Below are positions 52,081 through 61,134 of a stretch of 64,000 nucleotides of DNA, piece by piece. The notes below the pieces were generated by a model. The model saw only the letters and a list, made by a program, of their open reading frames with translations, was not told where the DNA came from and made no database searches. Position 1 is the first letter of the stretch. Each line of letters opens with the position of its first letter. The DNA comes from Flavobacteriales bacterium (lineage in GTDB: Bacteria > Bacteroidota > Bacteroidia > Flavobacteriales_C > GCA-002722245), in NCBI GenBank assembly GCA_002722245.1, contig PBLA01000029.1, positions 1-64,000 of the forward strand. The letters are read 5' to 3'. A program made the translations under genes and the position numbers.

Positions 52081-53726
52081 TACCAAAGGGTTGTATAAAT
52101 TAAAATGAGGAGGAGTACTACAATCCAAGCAGAGATGTTAAACGCCTTTTGTGTTTTAAAAAGGTTCTCAGTTAGAATAATGCCTTTCTCATCACGGTTA
52201 TTATTGTTGTGCATGTAAGAGAAAACAAACATGATTAAAACAGTTAACATAAATGTTAGTCCCATTTGATGCATGAATGGTAAATCAGGGAATATCCATA
52301 AATCACTCCAGCCTTTAGGGGCCACTTTAAAAAATAATGCGATTGGAATAGAGGAGAGCGCTCCTATTATTGCTGATTTGGCGCTTGTTTTATTCCAAAA
52401 CAAACCAAGCATAAAAATCGCAAGAATCCCAGGGCTAAACAATCCTGTCCATTCTTGGATAAACTGGAATGCCTGATCAATACTGCCTAAAACGGGAGCC
52501 ACAAAAATCGCTATGACTATGGCAATCATTCCAGAGATTCTTCCCACAAAAATTAAACGTTTTTCTGAAGCATTTTTATCAATTAGCGGCTTGTAAACGT
52601 CCAAGGTAAAAATAGTTGATGTACTATTTAGCATGGAGGCAAGGGAAGAAACAATTGCCGCTGATAGGGCGGCAAGAATAAGGCCCTTAAGTCCTGTGGG
52701 TATAAATTGTGAGATAAGCCATGGATATGCCTTGTCATTCATAATCACACCCTCTTCACTTGTAAAAGATGCTGCCACACCAGGATCTTCTTTAAACAGA
52801 ACAAAAGCTACAATTCCAGGAATGATGACAATTAATGGAATAATCATTTTAATTAATGCGGCAAAGGCAATTCCTTTTTGTGATTCCTGAAGACTTTTTG
52901 CGGCAAGGGTTCTCTGAATAATGTATTGATTGAACCCCCAGTAGTATAAATTGGCAATCCACATTCCCCCTGCCAGCACAGCGATGCCTGGTAAATCAAT
53001 GTATCCTTTGTCTCCTTTTTCCAAAATCATATTGAATTTTTTGGGAGCTTTCTCAAACATATACTGGAAACCATCAAGTACACTCCCGGAAGGAGTTAAT
53101 TCACTTAGGGCAATAAATGTGGTTATCCCTCCGCCAATAATCAATAGAATTACTTGAATAACATCTGTCCACGCTACTGAAGATAAACCACCCCAAATGG
53201 AATAAGCTGCTGAAAACAATCCCAAAATTATGACACAATTAAGAACCAATGAGCCATCACCAGAACCAATTATCGTATCTAATGCGGTTCCTCCTAAATA
53301 AAGAACAGAGGTTAAATTCACAAAGACAAAAAGAAAAATCCAAAAGAAAGCCAAAACGGTTTTTACTTTTGAGTTAAATCTTTTTTCCAAGAATTCAGGA
53401 ATGGTGTGGATGTTTTTTTTGATAAAAATGGGTAAGAAGTATTTACCTACAAGAATTAATGTAAGTGCGGCCATGAATTCATATGAGGCGATAGCTAAAC
53501 CAATGGCAAATCCGGAACCTGACATACCAATGAATTGTTCGGCAGAAATATTTGCAGCAATTAAAGAGGCGCCAATTGCCCACCAAGGAAGTGATTTTCC
53601 TGCAAGGAAATAATCTTTCGAGTTTTTTGACTCTCCAGATGTTGATTTCGACTTGTAAAAGCCTACGCACAAAATTATGATTGCATAAACTATAAGTATA
53701 ACAATGTCAACTTGAGTAAAATTCAC
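52080..53726 (-). CDS. Sodium/solute symporter family (SSS) transporter, likely Na+/glucose-type
   Basis: A 548-residue inner-membrane protein, starting at GTG (53726; no ATG in frame upstream). About 13-14 membrane helices. SSS hallmarks: the first helix with the unwound region VDIVILIVYAIIILCVGFYK, DYFLAGKSLPWWAIGASLIA, AANISAEQFIGMSGSGFAIG, then AYSIWGGLSSVAWTDVIQ and ALSAAIVSSLASMLNSTSTI (the SSM-N sodium-site region). These match the vSGLT/SGLT branch that imports sugars with Na+. In place of a SusCD pair it is first in the operon, so it probably carries the mono- or oligosaccharide released by the GH3. Substrate is inferred from context. No ABC or PTS genes are present in the locus. Confidence 0.9.
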   Translation of the reverse strand: MNFTQVDIVILIVYAIIILCVGFYKSKSTSGESKNSKDYFLAGKSLPWWAIGASLIAANISAEQFIGMSGSGFAIGLAIASYEFMAALTLILVGKYFLPIFIKKNIHTIPEFLEKRFNSKVKTVLAFFWIFLFVFVNLTSVLYLGGTALDTIIGSGDGSLVLNCVIILGLFSAAYSIWGGLSSVAWTDVIQVILLIIGGGITTFIALSELTPSGSVLDGFQYMFEKAPKKFNMILEKGDKGYIDLPGIAVLAGGMWIANLYYWGFNQYIIQRTLAAKSLQESQKGIAFAALIKMIIPLIVIIPGIVAFVLFKEDPGVAASFTSEEGVIMNDKAYPWLISQFIPTGLKGLILAALSAAIVSSLASMLNSTSTIFTLDVYKPLIDKNASEKRLIFVGRISGMIAIVIAIFVAPVLGSIDQAFQFIQEWTGLFSPGILAIFMLGLFWNKTSAKSAIIGALSSIPIALFFKVAPKGWSDLWIFPDLPFMHQMGLTFMLTVLIMFVFSYMHNNNNRDEKGIILTENLFKTQKAFNISAWIVVLLLILIYTTLW

Positions 53727-53941
53727 AAGAGAATGATTTTCGAAAACAAAACAATTAGTTCGTTTACTGAAAAAAAAAAAATAGGTTTCTGTTGTGTTTC
53801 CTTCTCGAAACCTTTTATCACCTAGCTCGTATTTCTTTCAAACAAAAGGATTTTAAGCCTTCATTTTATAAACCCCTTTTCAAAGTGTTCTAATTCATGC
53901 GCCTACATGAAGAACGTTTGGAAAACAAAACTCTAAATCTC

Positions 53942-54565
53942 ATGAAAAATTTTACGCTTGTTTTATTTAGTTTACTCTTTTCGTCTGTTGCCTTTGGCCA
54001 ACTTATTATCACTGTTTCTTTTTGTGAAGAATCGCCCTCCGCTGTTCGTTTGACCGGTCCTTGGTGGGGTTGGAATCCAGATGGAGGACCAGTTGCCGCT
54101 GATAATGGAGATGGAACGTGGACTTTTACGTTTGATCCAGTGCCAGAGGATAATATGGAGTATAAGATAATAGCAGATGGAGTATGGGAGGATCTAACAG
54201 ATGAGCCATGTATTTTAAATCAAGGAGGATATTTTAATAGATTTTGGTATACAACAGACTCTCTAGTAAACGATATTACCTTCGGTCAATGTGCTGCATG
54301 TACTACTACGAATTTATCAAGTGCAAGTAAAATAGAAAATAAATTTGAACTGTTTCCAAATCCAGCTTCTGAAACACTAAATATCATTACTTCTGGTGAT
54401 TTTCAACGACTTAATATTGTTAACATTTATGGAAGTGTGGTGAAAGATGTTCGATTATCTTCTACAAATAGTGTAATTAATCTGGAGGATTTGTCTTCAG
54501 GTATTTATTTTGTAAATGCATTTTCTGGAGAAAATAAGATTACTCAGCAAATTACAATTAAATAA
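53942..54565 (+). CDS. T9SS-sorted protein with putative starch/glycan-binding domain
   Basis: A 207-residue protein from the ATG at 53942 (MKNFTLVLFSLLFSSVAFG signal); an upstream ATG at 53897 would add 15 non-signal residues. The ~100-residue mature domain opens ITVSFCEESPSAVRLTGPWW and continues GWNPDGGPVAADNGDGTWTF, an Ig-like glycan-binding layout (AMPK/CBM48/CBM20-like) with two Trp near the loop. The final ~80 residues (LFPNPASETLNIITSGDFQR ... SGIYFVNAFSGENKITQQI) form a type A T9SS domain. It is divergent from the glucan operon with a 215-bp gap, so both may share regulatory DNA. I recall the same domain in secreted beta-glucan enzymes of marine flavobacteria, so a beta-glucan-binding role is the best inference. 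Confidence 0.75.
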   Translation: MKNFTLVLFSLLFSSVAFGQLIITVSFCEESPSAVRLTGPWWGWNPDGGPVAADNGDGTWTFTFDPVPEDNMEYKIIADGVWEDLTDEPCILNQGGYFNRFWYTTDSLVNDITFGQCAACTTTNLSSASKIENKFELFPNPASETLNIITSGDFQRLNIVNIYGSVVKDVRLSSTNSVINLEDLSSGIYFVNAFSGENKITQQITIK

Positions 54566-54590
54566 TAATTACCAGTACAATGTATATCGA

Positions 54591-54617
54591 GCCAGCACGC
54601 TAGTGCTGGTTTTTTTG
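54591..54617 (+). terminator. Rho-independent terminator after the 53942 gene
   Basis: CCAGCAC-GCTA-GTGCTGG is a perfect 7-bp stem with a 4-nt loop, followed by seven T residues, 26 bp beyond the stop. Confidence 0.9.
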
Positions 54618-54711
54618 TTGGGTTACGTAGAATGTGAAAAACTTGATGAGTTGACACTTTCTTTAATGAATATTGTTAATTATGTTCGTGTTTCATTATT
54701 AGAATAAGAGT

Positions 54712-55677
54712 ATGCAAATGCCATTAGTGGATTCGATACCATCATTAGACTTAAGTGATTTTTTGGGATCGAATATTGAGAAAAAGACACAATTTGTTCA
54801 TGACTTAGGAAAAGCATTTGAGTCAATCGGATTTGTGGCCATATCAAATCATGGATATCATTCTGATCGTCAAGAGGCATTGTATCACTCTATTCGTACA
54901 TTTTATGAATTACCAGAACATGTAAAAGAAAAGTATGATGGAAGTCATACTGCTGGACAACGAGGATATACAGGAAAGGGTAAAGAACATGCCGCAGGAA
55001 GAAATGTTGGCGACTTAAAAGAGTTTTACCATATTGGTAAAGCCATTGAAGGGAGCGATTCCTCTCATTATCAAAAGAATATTTTTCCAGATGAAGTTCC
55101 TGCCTTTAAAATTGAAACATTGAATGCCTATCAAACCTTGGAGTCTATTGGCAAGCAAATGCTAGCAGCAATAGCGCTTTACTTAGGTTTAGAAGAAAAC
55201 CATTTTGAAAGTAGAGTGAATCGAGGGATAAGCATTTTAAGACCACTTCATTATTTTCCTATTGAGCATGCTGATCAAATTCCTGCAGATGCCGTTCGAG
55301 CCGCAGAACATGGTGATATTAACTTAATTACGTTACTCATGGGAGCAAGTGCAGAGGGGCTTCAAGTAAAAAGAAGGGATGGTCAATGGATTCCCATTAC
55401 TGCAGTAAAAGATTGTTTAGTGGTGAATGTTGGTGATATGCTTCAGCGCTATACAAATGGGAGATTAAAATCTACCATTCATCGTGTAGTTAATCCTCCA
55501 AAGGAAAAAATGACATTTTCACGATATTCCGTGCCTTTTTTTATGCATGCAAATCCTGATATGGATCTTAGTTGCTTAACAACGTGTATTACGGATGAAT
55601 GCCCCAAACAATTTGATGATATTACTGCTGAGCAATTTTTAGTACAGCGCTTAAAAGAAATTGGATTGATTAAATAA
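54712..55677 (+). CDS. Isopenicillin-N-synthase-like 2-oxoglutarate/Fe(II) dioxygenase
   Basis: A 321-residue cytoplasmic protein with the N-terminal DIOX_N-like half (IPSLDLSDFLGS, FESIGFVAISNHGYH) and a C-terminal jelly-roll with the Fe(II) facial triad: AEHGDINLITLL (H200, D202) and STIHRVVNPPKEK (H257). The 2-oxoglutarate-binding RYS is at 271-273. The family contains IPNS, flavonol synthases and bacterial amino-acid or hormone-like hydroxylases; substrates are rarely known in Bacteroidota. The start is taken at the first of two ATGs two codons apart (54712, 54718). It stands alone between a terminator and the ABC transporter gene. No penicillin or secondary-metabolite genes surround it. 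Confidence 0.9.
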   Translation: MQMPLVDSIPSLDLSDFLGSNIEKKTQFVHDLGKAFESIGFVAISNHGYHSDRQEALYHSIRTFYELPEHVKEKYDGSHTAGQRGYTGKGKEHAAGRNVGDLKEFYHIGKAIEGSDSSHYQKNIFPDEVPAFKIETLNAYQTLESIGKQMLAAIALYLGLEENHFESRVNRGISILRPLHYFPIEHADQIPADAVRAAEHGDINLITLLMGASAEGLQVKRRDGQWIPITAVKDCLVVNVGDMLQRYTNGRLKSTIHRVVNPPKEKMTFSRYSVPFFMHANPDMDLSCLTTCITDECPKQFDDITAEQFLVQRLKEIGLIK

Positions 55678-55778
55678 CGGATACTTTGAGGGTAAACGTC
55701 CCTAAAGTCCTTTAGTGATTAAGGAACAATTTTGATCATTCGACGTAGCAGTTTTATTGAATGAAAAGTTAAGGTTAA

Positions 55779-58700
55779 ATGTCTGAAGAAATTCTTAAAG
55801 CGCTTATGCAACTTTTTGCAATCCTCACCAGTCAAGAGGGGGGGGCTTCAGATACCCAAAATAAGTTTGTAGAAAATTTTTTGCGGCAGCAATTATCACC
55901 AGATAAAGTTCCTGTTTATTTTGATGATTTCATTAAGAAATCTAAGCCCAAAGTAGTGCGAAAAAAATCTCTTGATACATCTGGAGATGTTTCACAAACT
56001 ACTGAATCTCCTGAAGAAAAAGAGAAAAGACGTAAACGAGAGGAGCGAAAACGTTTAAGAGAAGAAAAAAGAAGACAGCTTGAGAAAGAGGATTCTGTTC
56101 AATTGGTTGATGAAACACCCGAAGAAAAGGAGAAAAGGTTAAAAAAGGAGGCTCGAAGAAGAGAAAGAGAGGCTCTTAAGGCGGCTGATGCAGCAAAGGA
56201 ACACTCTGCAAGCGATGAAGGGTCTGGTCAGCTTACCTCGATGATGGATTCCATTAAAACATTGAGGGTGTGTAAAAAGATCAATAAAACCCTCGCCCAA
56301 CCTCAAAAGATTGTCGCATTTATTCGATTGTTTGAGCTTATTTGGGTAGATCGTTCAATGAATCCAAATGCGAAGGAATTGTTGGACACAGTTGCTGATG
56401 TATTTAATATATCCAAAGCTGAATATGCGGACATATCCAGCTTAACGATTCAGGAGCAAACAGATTCAATCAACACCAATAACATATTAGTAGTGAATGG
56501 ATGTGAAGATTTTTATGCTGAAGGTGTAGAAACAAAGCATCTTCCAATTCATGGTTTTAGTGGTGAAATACTTTTTTTAAAGGTCCTTTCTACAGAGCTT
56601 TACTTCGTCAAATGTGTTGGCAATGACAACCTTTACATGAGTGGATTACCGCTAAATCCTGGGCAAGTTTATCCATTTTCGAATGGATCTACTATTAAAA
56701 CGCCAACCGGAAAGCCCATATATTATTCAGATGTTGTTGCGCGATTTCTTTCTGGTACGATAGAGCATGAGCTCTCTTTTCACGCAAAGGATATTGAATA
56801 TCAATTTCCAAATGGGAATATGGGCTTAAGGGGTATCACAATAGAGGAGCAAACAGGACGATTAATAGGAATTATGGGAGCTTCTGGAGCTGGGAAATCA
56901 ACTCTGCTCAATATACTCAATGGAAATGATGCGCCTACAAAAGGTAATGTTCTCATTAATGGAATAGACATTCATAAAGAAAAAACTAAAATAGAAGGTG
57001 TGATTGGATACGTTCCTCAAGATGACCTCCTTTTAGAAGAGTTAACCGTTTTTGAAAACTTATATTTTAACGCTAAGTTATGTTTAAATGATAAGACGGA
57101 TGATGAAATTAATGAGATGATTATTAATTTATTGAAGGCGCTCGACTTACTCTCCACTAAAGATCTGAAAGTGGGAAATCCGTTGGAAAAAACCATTTCG
57201 GGTGGGCAGCGTAAACGCTTAAACATTGGATTGGAGCTTTTAAGAGAACCGTCGGTGATCTATATGGATGAGCCAACATCTGGACTTTCTTCGCGCGATT
57301 CTGAAAATATACTCGATTTACTAAAAGAACTTGTTCTTAAAGGAAAAATAATATTCGTAGTTATCCATCAGCCTTCATCGGATATTTATAAAATGTTTGA
57401 TCGTATGCTCATTATTGATCAAGGTGGATATCCAGTATATTATGGTAATCCTGTCGAGGCCATTATGTACTTTAAACGAAAGGCGAACCAAGTAAACAGT
57501 GATAAAGGACAATGTACATCTTGTGGAAATGTCAATCCAGAACTTGTATTCAATATTATCAGTGCCAAGTTAGTGGACGACTATGGGAAACTATTGGATG
57601 AGCGAAAAGTATCTCCTGAACAGTGGAATGGATACTATAAAGCAGAAGTCATTACACAAGTGAAACCCGTTAAGTCGGTTGCTAGTCCACCTCCTAAATC
57701 GTTAAATATACCCAACAAAGTTGAGCAGTGGAAAACGTTTATTAAAAGAGATGTTTTATCTAAATTAAAGAATGCACAATATATGTATTTAACCATGTTG
57801 GAAGCGCCTATTCTTGCTTTTGTGTTATCTTTTATCGTGCGTTACATCGGAGGTGGTACCGAAGCTGAATATACATTTGCCGATAATCAAAACGTTCCTG
57901 CTTATATTTTTATGAGTATTGTTGTATCATTATTTATTGGCTTAATGGTATCTGCAGAGGAAATCATAAAAGATGCTAAGATTCAGAAGCGCGAAAAGTT
58001 TTTGAATTTAAGTAGAGGATCCTACCTAATGAGTAAACTGGCCATATTATTTTCTATATCTGCCTTTCAGTCCATGCTTTTTGTTCTTGTTGGGAATTTA
58101 ATAATGGGAGTTGAAGGCATGTGGGGTTCTTACTTTTTAGCGCTCTTTACAGTAAGTTGTTTTGCTAATTTATTAGGATTAAATATTTCCGCCACTTTTA
58201 ATAGTGTTGTAACCATATACATTCTTATTCCGCTCATTCTAATTCCACAAATGATTTTGAGTGGAGCTATGTTTAGTTTTGATAAAATTAATGGGATATT
58301 GGGCGGGGGGCCTAATAGTGTACCAAAAATTGGAGAAGTAATGGTTTCTCGGTGGGCATATGAAGCCTTGGTTGTTGAGCAGTTTAAAGAAAATGATTTT
58401 AAACAGGCATATGTGAAAGATTACGATTCTAAAACTGATGATTTTTTGATTCCCGTGAAAGATTTTCAAGAAGGAGAAGAGGTGAAATTGTATGATTTAG
58501 AATTTGCAGAATCTTACTGGGATTATAAGCAAGCCTATTACATATCCGAAGTCAATAAACTTTTAGATGCAATAGATGCACAAAGAAAGCGCATTCGAAA
58601 ATGGCGTAAAAAGATCAAGAAAGCCAAAAAAAGAAATTTAGACGTTCCACCGTTACTCGTTGATACCACGAGAATGAAGATGGATTATCAAAATCTTTTA

Positions 58701-59288
58701 AAGTGTTTAGATTTTTTAGCGTGGGATTTAGATACAGTTATTCCTACGCGTCTTGATAATTTGACTTATTTGGACTTCAAAAGCAAACATATCCGAAAAA
58801 CAAAGAAATTTATCGACTGGTCAAATCATTTTTACAGTGAACAATTTGCTAAAGTAGCTCAGTTAAAAGATAAGTTGTCGTATCAAGTTATTGATCACTA
58901 TGGACTGGAGATATCAAAAGAAAGAGGTGTTGATACCAATAATATTGATTCAATCTCTTACTATGGAGAACAATATTATACAGAGTTAAAAAATAATTAC
59001 ACGAATCATTACTTAAATGATTTGATGAGAAATGCTTTGGTAGATGATAAAATTATTTGGGAACCTGCAAAAGGTTCTTTTACTCAAATCATTGATCCTA
59101 TTTTTAAAAAGCCAAAAACCACTTTTTTTTCTCATTTTTATGCTCCCGAGAAAAAAATGTTTGGAACCTACTGGGAAACGTTTAGTTTTAATTTAATCGT
59201 AATTTGGGTAATGGGTGTGTTATTGTACATTACACTCTATTTTGATGGGTTAAAAAAGTTTCTTAGTTTATTTCAGAAAAATAAATAA
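55779..59288 (+). CDS. ABCG-type ABC transporter with TerB/FHA-like N-terminal region
   Basis: A 1169-residue half-transporter. Residues 1-50 and about 160-225 form a TerB-like helical bundle interrupted by a Lys/Glu/Arg-rich coiled insert (about 55-150, with an internal duplication of PEEKEKR). A beta domain (about 230-320) looks FHA-like. The ATPase follows: Walker A GASGAGKST (367-375), signature SGGQRKRL (474-481), Walker B VIYMDEP (D497/E498). An ABC2-type membrane domain (about 660-850, six helices) is followed by a ~270-residue hydrophilic C-terminal domain and one last membrane helix (about 1145-1163). ATPase-before-membrane order is ABCG-like. Such giant proteins are a Bacteroidota family of unknown substrate, probably an exporter. 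Eight bases precede the YwqK-like gene. Confidence 0.88.
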   Translation: MSEEILKALMQLFAILTSQEGGASDTQNKFVENFLRQQLSPDKVPVYFDDFIKKSKPKVVRKKSLDTSGDVSQTTESPEEKEKRRKREERKRLREEKRRQLEKEDSVQLVDETPEEKEKRLKKEARRREREALKAADAAKEHSASDEGSGQLTSMMDSIKTLRVCKKINKTLAQPQKIVAFIRLFELIWVDRSMNPNAKELLDTVADVFNISKAEYADISSLTIQEQTDSINTNNILVVNGCEDFYAEGVETKHLPIHGFSGEILFLKVLSTELYFVKCVGNDNLYMSGLPLNPGQVYPFSNGSTIKTPTGKPIYYSDVVARFLSGTIEHELSFHAKDIEYQFPNGNMGLRGITIEEQTGRLIGIMGASGAGKSTLLNILNGNDAPTKGNVLINGIDIHKEKTKIEGVIGYVPQDDLLLEELTVFENLYFNAKLCLNDKTDDEINEMIINLLKALDLLSTKDLKVGNPLEKTISGGQRKRLNIGLELLREPSVIYMDEPTSGLSSRDSENILDLLKELVLKGKIIFVVIHQPSSDIYKMFDRMLIIDQGGYPVYYGNPVEAIMYFKRKANQVNSDKGQCTSCGNVNPELVFNIISAKLVDDYGKLLDERKVSPEQWNGYYKAEVITQVKPVKSVASPPPKSLNIPNKVEQWKTFIKRDVLSKLKNAQYMYLTMLEAPILAFVLSFIVRYIGGGTEAEYTFADNQNVPAYIFMSIVVSLFIGLMVSAEEIIKDAKIQKREKFLNLSRGSYLMSKLAILFSISAFQSMLFVLVGNLIMGVEGMWGSYFLALFTVSCFANLLGLNISATFNSVVTIYILIPLILIPQMILSGAMFSFDKINGILGGGPNSVPKIGEVMVSRWAYEALVVEQFKENDFKQAYVKDYDSKTDDFLIPVKDFQEGEEVKLYDLEFAESYWDYKQAYYISEVNKLLDAIDAQRKRIRKWRKKIKKAKKRNLDVPPLLVDTTRMKMDYQNLLKCLDFLAWDLDTVIPTRLDNLTYLDFKSKHIRKTKKFIDWSNHFYSEQFAKVAQLKDKLSYQVIDHYGLEISKERGVDTNNIDSISYYGEQYYTELKNNYTNHYLNDLMRNALVDDKIIWEPAKGSFTQIIDPIFKKPKTTFFSHFYAPEKKMFGTYWETFSFNLIVIWVMGVLLYITLYFDGLKKFLSLFQKNK

Positions 59289-59296
59289 CGTAATAA

Positions 59297-59971
59297 ATGT
59301 TCCGATTAAAGAATATTATAATAGTGTTTATTGTGTATGGCCATTTGTCAATCGGTCAAAACGATCCGGCTGTACCAAAAAGTTCCGCTAAGATTCCAAC
59401 AATTGATTATTTTACAAGTGGTGGGAAGAAAAGTGAAGGAAAAGTACTTAAAGTTGATTTTTGGATTTATTACCATGAAAATGGAAACAAAGAAAGTGAG
59501 GGAAAATATACATTTGGAAGAAAAGATAGCATTTGGACTTATTTTGATATTAATGGCAATAAAGTTTTACAGGGTGAGTATAAAAAAGATGTGAAAGTAG
59601 GAGCTTGGACCTCTTGGTTTCCAGATGGAAAGGTTAAAAACATTGTTAACTATAATAATGGTGTAATGAGTGGCCAGTATACACAACTTTTTGCCGATGG
59701 TAAAACGAGATCGCGTGAATCCTATGAATTAGGTAAATTAAATGGAAAATCAGAACATTGGTTTAACACTGGAAAAAAAAGGCATGTAGGGGAATATATT
59801 ATGGGCAAACAAGAGGGGCATTGGGTTTATTGGCACTGGAATGGTAGAAAAGAAATGGAAGGCGATTTTATTAATGGAAAAAAAGAAGGAATCTGGACCA
59901 CCTGGGATGAATTTGGCGAAATTATTGAAAGAGCACGATACAGCAACGGAAGACCTTCCAGGCAAAAATAA
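59297..59971 (+). CDS. Exported MORN/YwqK-type repeat protein
   Basis: A 224-residue protein with a signal peptide (MFRLKNIIIVFIVYGHLSIG, cleavage near QNDPA). From about residue 45 it has seven MORN-like repeats of 20-23 residues with GxWxxWxxxG cores: VDFWIYYHENGNKES, GRKDSIWTYFDINGNK, DVKVGAWTSWFPDGKV, MSGQYTQLFADGKTR, LNGKSEHWFNTGKK, QEGHWVYWHWNGRK and KEGIWTTWDEFGE. It shares the YwqK annotation with the 30642-31193 protein. Placed eight bases after the ABC transporter gene, it is probably co-transcribed and may be a periplasmic partner or substrate-side factor; that is inference. No toxin is adjacent. Confidence 0.82.
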   Translation: MFRLKNIIIVFIVYGHLSIGQNDPAVPKSSAKIPTIDYFTSGGKKSEGKVLKVDFWIYYHENGNKESEGKYTFGRKDSIWTYFDINGNKVLQGEYKKDVKVGAWTSWFPDGKVKNIVNYNNGVMSGQYTQLFADGKTRSRESYELGKLNGKSEHWFNTGKKRHVGEYIMGKQEGHWVYWHWNGRKEMEGDFINGKKEGIWTTWDEFGEIIERARYSNGRPSRQK

Positions 59972-60071
59972 TAGATCCAATTACCGATTAGTGAAAAAAC
60001 TGTATTAATTATCTGTTTTCATTCTAAATAAGCAAAATTTGTACGAAATTTTGTAAAATATTGAAAATGTA

Positions 60072-60102
60072 TTGGTTTCTAATAAGTCACGTGTTATTTT
60101 TG
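60072..60102 (+). promoter_or_regulatory. Bacteroidota promoter of the ferredoxin gene
   Basis: TTG (60072-60074), 20 bp, then TATTTTTG (60095-60102), an exact TTG-N20-TAnnTTTG promoter. The start codon at 60123 lies about 14 nt beyond the predicted transcription start. Confidence 0.75.
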
Positions 60103-60122
60103 TAGTAACAAATATTATTAAA

Positions 60123-60470
60123 ATGGCTATTATAATCACTGATGAATGTATTAACTGTGGAGCGTGTGAACCAGAGTGCCCAAATAATGCTATCTATGAA
60201 GGAGGAGTAGAGTGGAGACTATCTGACGGTACTTCATTATCTGGAGAAGTTACTACACCTATGGGAAATACCTTAGATTCGGATGATGAACAAGAGCCAA
60301 AAGAAGAAGATGTTTATTATATCGTAACGGATAAATGTACTGAATGCGTAGGTTTTCATGATGAGCCTCAATGTGCTGCTGTTTGTCCTGTTGATTGTTG
60401 TGTAGATGATGAAGACAACGAAGAAACAGAAGAACAATTGATGGCCAAAAAAGAGTTTATGCATTTATAA
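60123..60470 (+). CDS. 2[4Fe-4S] ferredoxin (YfhL-like)
   Basis: The start is taken at the ATG at 60123, because the upstream in-frame ATG (60072) lies inside the promoter. The result is 115 residues. First cluster: C9-x2-C12-x2-C15-x3-C19-P ([14 protein letters not shown]). Second cluster: C72-x2-C75-x8-C84-x3-C88-P ([20 protein letters not shown]), the longer second-loop spacing typical of YfhL/Allochromatium-type ferredoxins. Between them is an acidic loop with inserted [20 protein letters not shown], and the C-terminal tail is acidic. It is a small soluble electron carrier; redox partner unknown. It is a single-gene unit closed by a terminator. Confidence 0.95.
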   Translation: MAIIITDECINCGACEPECPNNAIYEGGVEWRLSDGTSLSGEVTTPMGNTLDSDDEQEPKEEDVYYIVTDKCTECVGFHDEPQCAAVCPVDCCVDDEDNEETEEQLMAKKEFMHL

Positions 60471-60490
60471 AAAAGATCGTTTTTATACTT

Positions 60491-60516
60491 AAAGTCCCGT
60501 TTACGGGACTTTTTTT
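60491..60516 (+). terminator. Rho-independent terminator after the ferredoxin gene
   Basis: AAAGTCCCG-TTTA-CGGGACTTT followed by a T-run. It touches the ATG at 60517, which argues that the next gene starts at 60535 instead. Confidence 0.9.
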
Positions 60517-60534
60517 ATGTTAAATTTTATATCA

Positions 60535-61131
60535 ATGAGTTGGATTTATCTTTTTCCATTGATTGGAGCTGCTACAGGATGGGTGACTAATTGGATTGCT
60601 GTGAAAATGCTCTTTCACCCTAAAGAACCTCGAAGTTTTTTATTTTTTAAAATTCAAGGTGTTTTTCCCAAGCGTCAAAAAGCAATGGCTCAAAAATTGG
60701 GGCATATTGTAGCTTCGGAACTGTTTTCTATTGATGAGGTAGTTGCTAAAATGACCGAATCAGATAATAAAGAAGTTTTATTATTTGTAGAAAACAAAAT
60801 TGATGACTTTATATCTCATAAGCTTACTGAAAGTATGCCTATGTTAGGTATGTTCTTAAATGATGAATTAAAAACTAAAATAAAAACAATCTTGCTGAAA
60901 GAAATTGAGCAAGTCATTCCTGAGGTTATGAATAGTTACGCCTCAAAAATGAAAGAGGAGGTTAACGTTCAGGAAATGGTATATCAAAAAGTAGTGAATT
61001 TTTCCAGCGATAAATTAGAAGAAATACTTGTTTCTATCATGAAAAAGGAATTTAAGTTTATTGAGTTACTTGGAGGTGTTTTAGGATTCATTATAGGAAC
61101 GATACAAACAATCATAATCCTTTTCGGATAA
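60535..61131 (+). CDS. DUF445-family membrane protein
   Basis: A 198-residue protein; the start is taken at the ATG at 60535 (MSWIYLFPLIGAATGWVTNW), as the ATG at 60517 abuts the terminator. The DUF445/YheB signature is at the N-terminus: PLIGAATGWVTNWIAVKMLF, then HPKEPRSFLFFKIQGVFPKR, one membrane helix followed by a helical amphipathic domain. The C-terminus has another membrane helix (LLGGVLGFIIGTIQTIIIL). Length is at the short end for the family. Function unknown; members have been linked to cell envelope or sporulation in Gram-positive bacteria (family knowledge). Three bases separate it from the convergent GT-C gene. Confidence 0.88.
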   Translation: MSWIYLFPLIGAATGWVTNWIAVKMLFHPKEPRSFLFFKIQGVFPKRQKAMAQKLGHIVASELFSIDEVVAKMTESDNKEVLLFVENKIDDFISHKLTESMPMLGMFLNDELKTKIKTILLKEIEQVIPEVMNSYASKMKEEVNVQEMVYQKVVNFSSDKLEEILVSIMKKEFKFIELLGGVLGFIIGTIQTIIILFG

Positions 61132-61134
61132 TCG

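Noticed and set aside
54516-54707. 63-residue plus-strand open frame after the 53942 gene
   Set aside because: It overlaps the T9SS domain codons in another frame, crosses a strong terminator and has no coding character or start signal.
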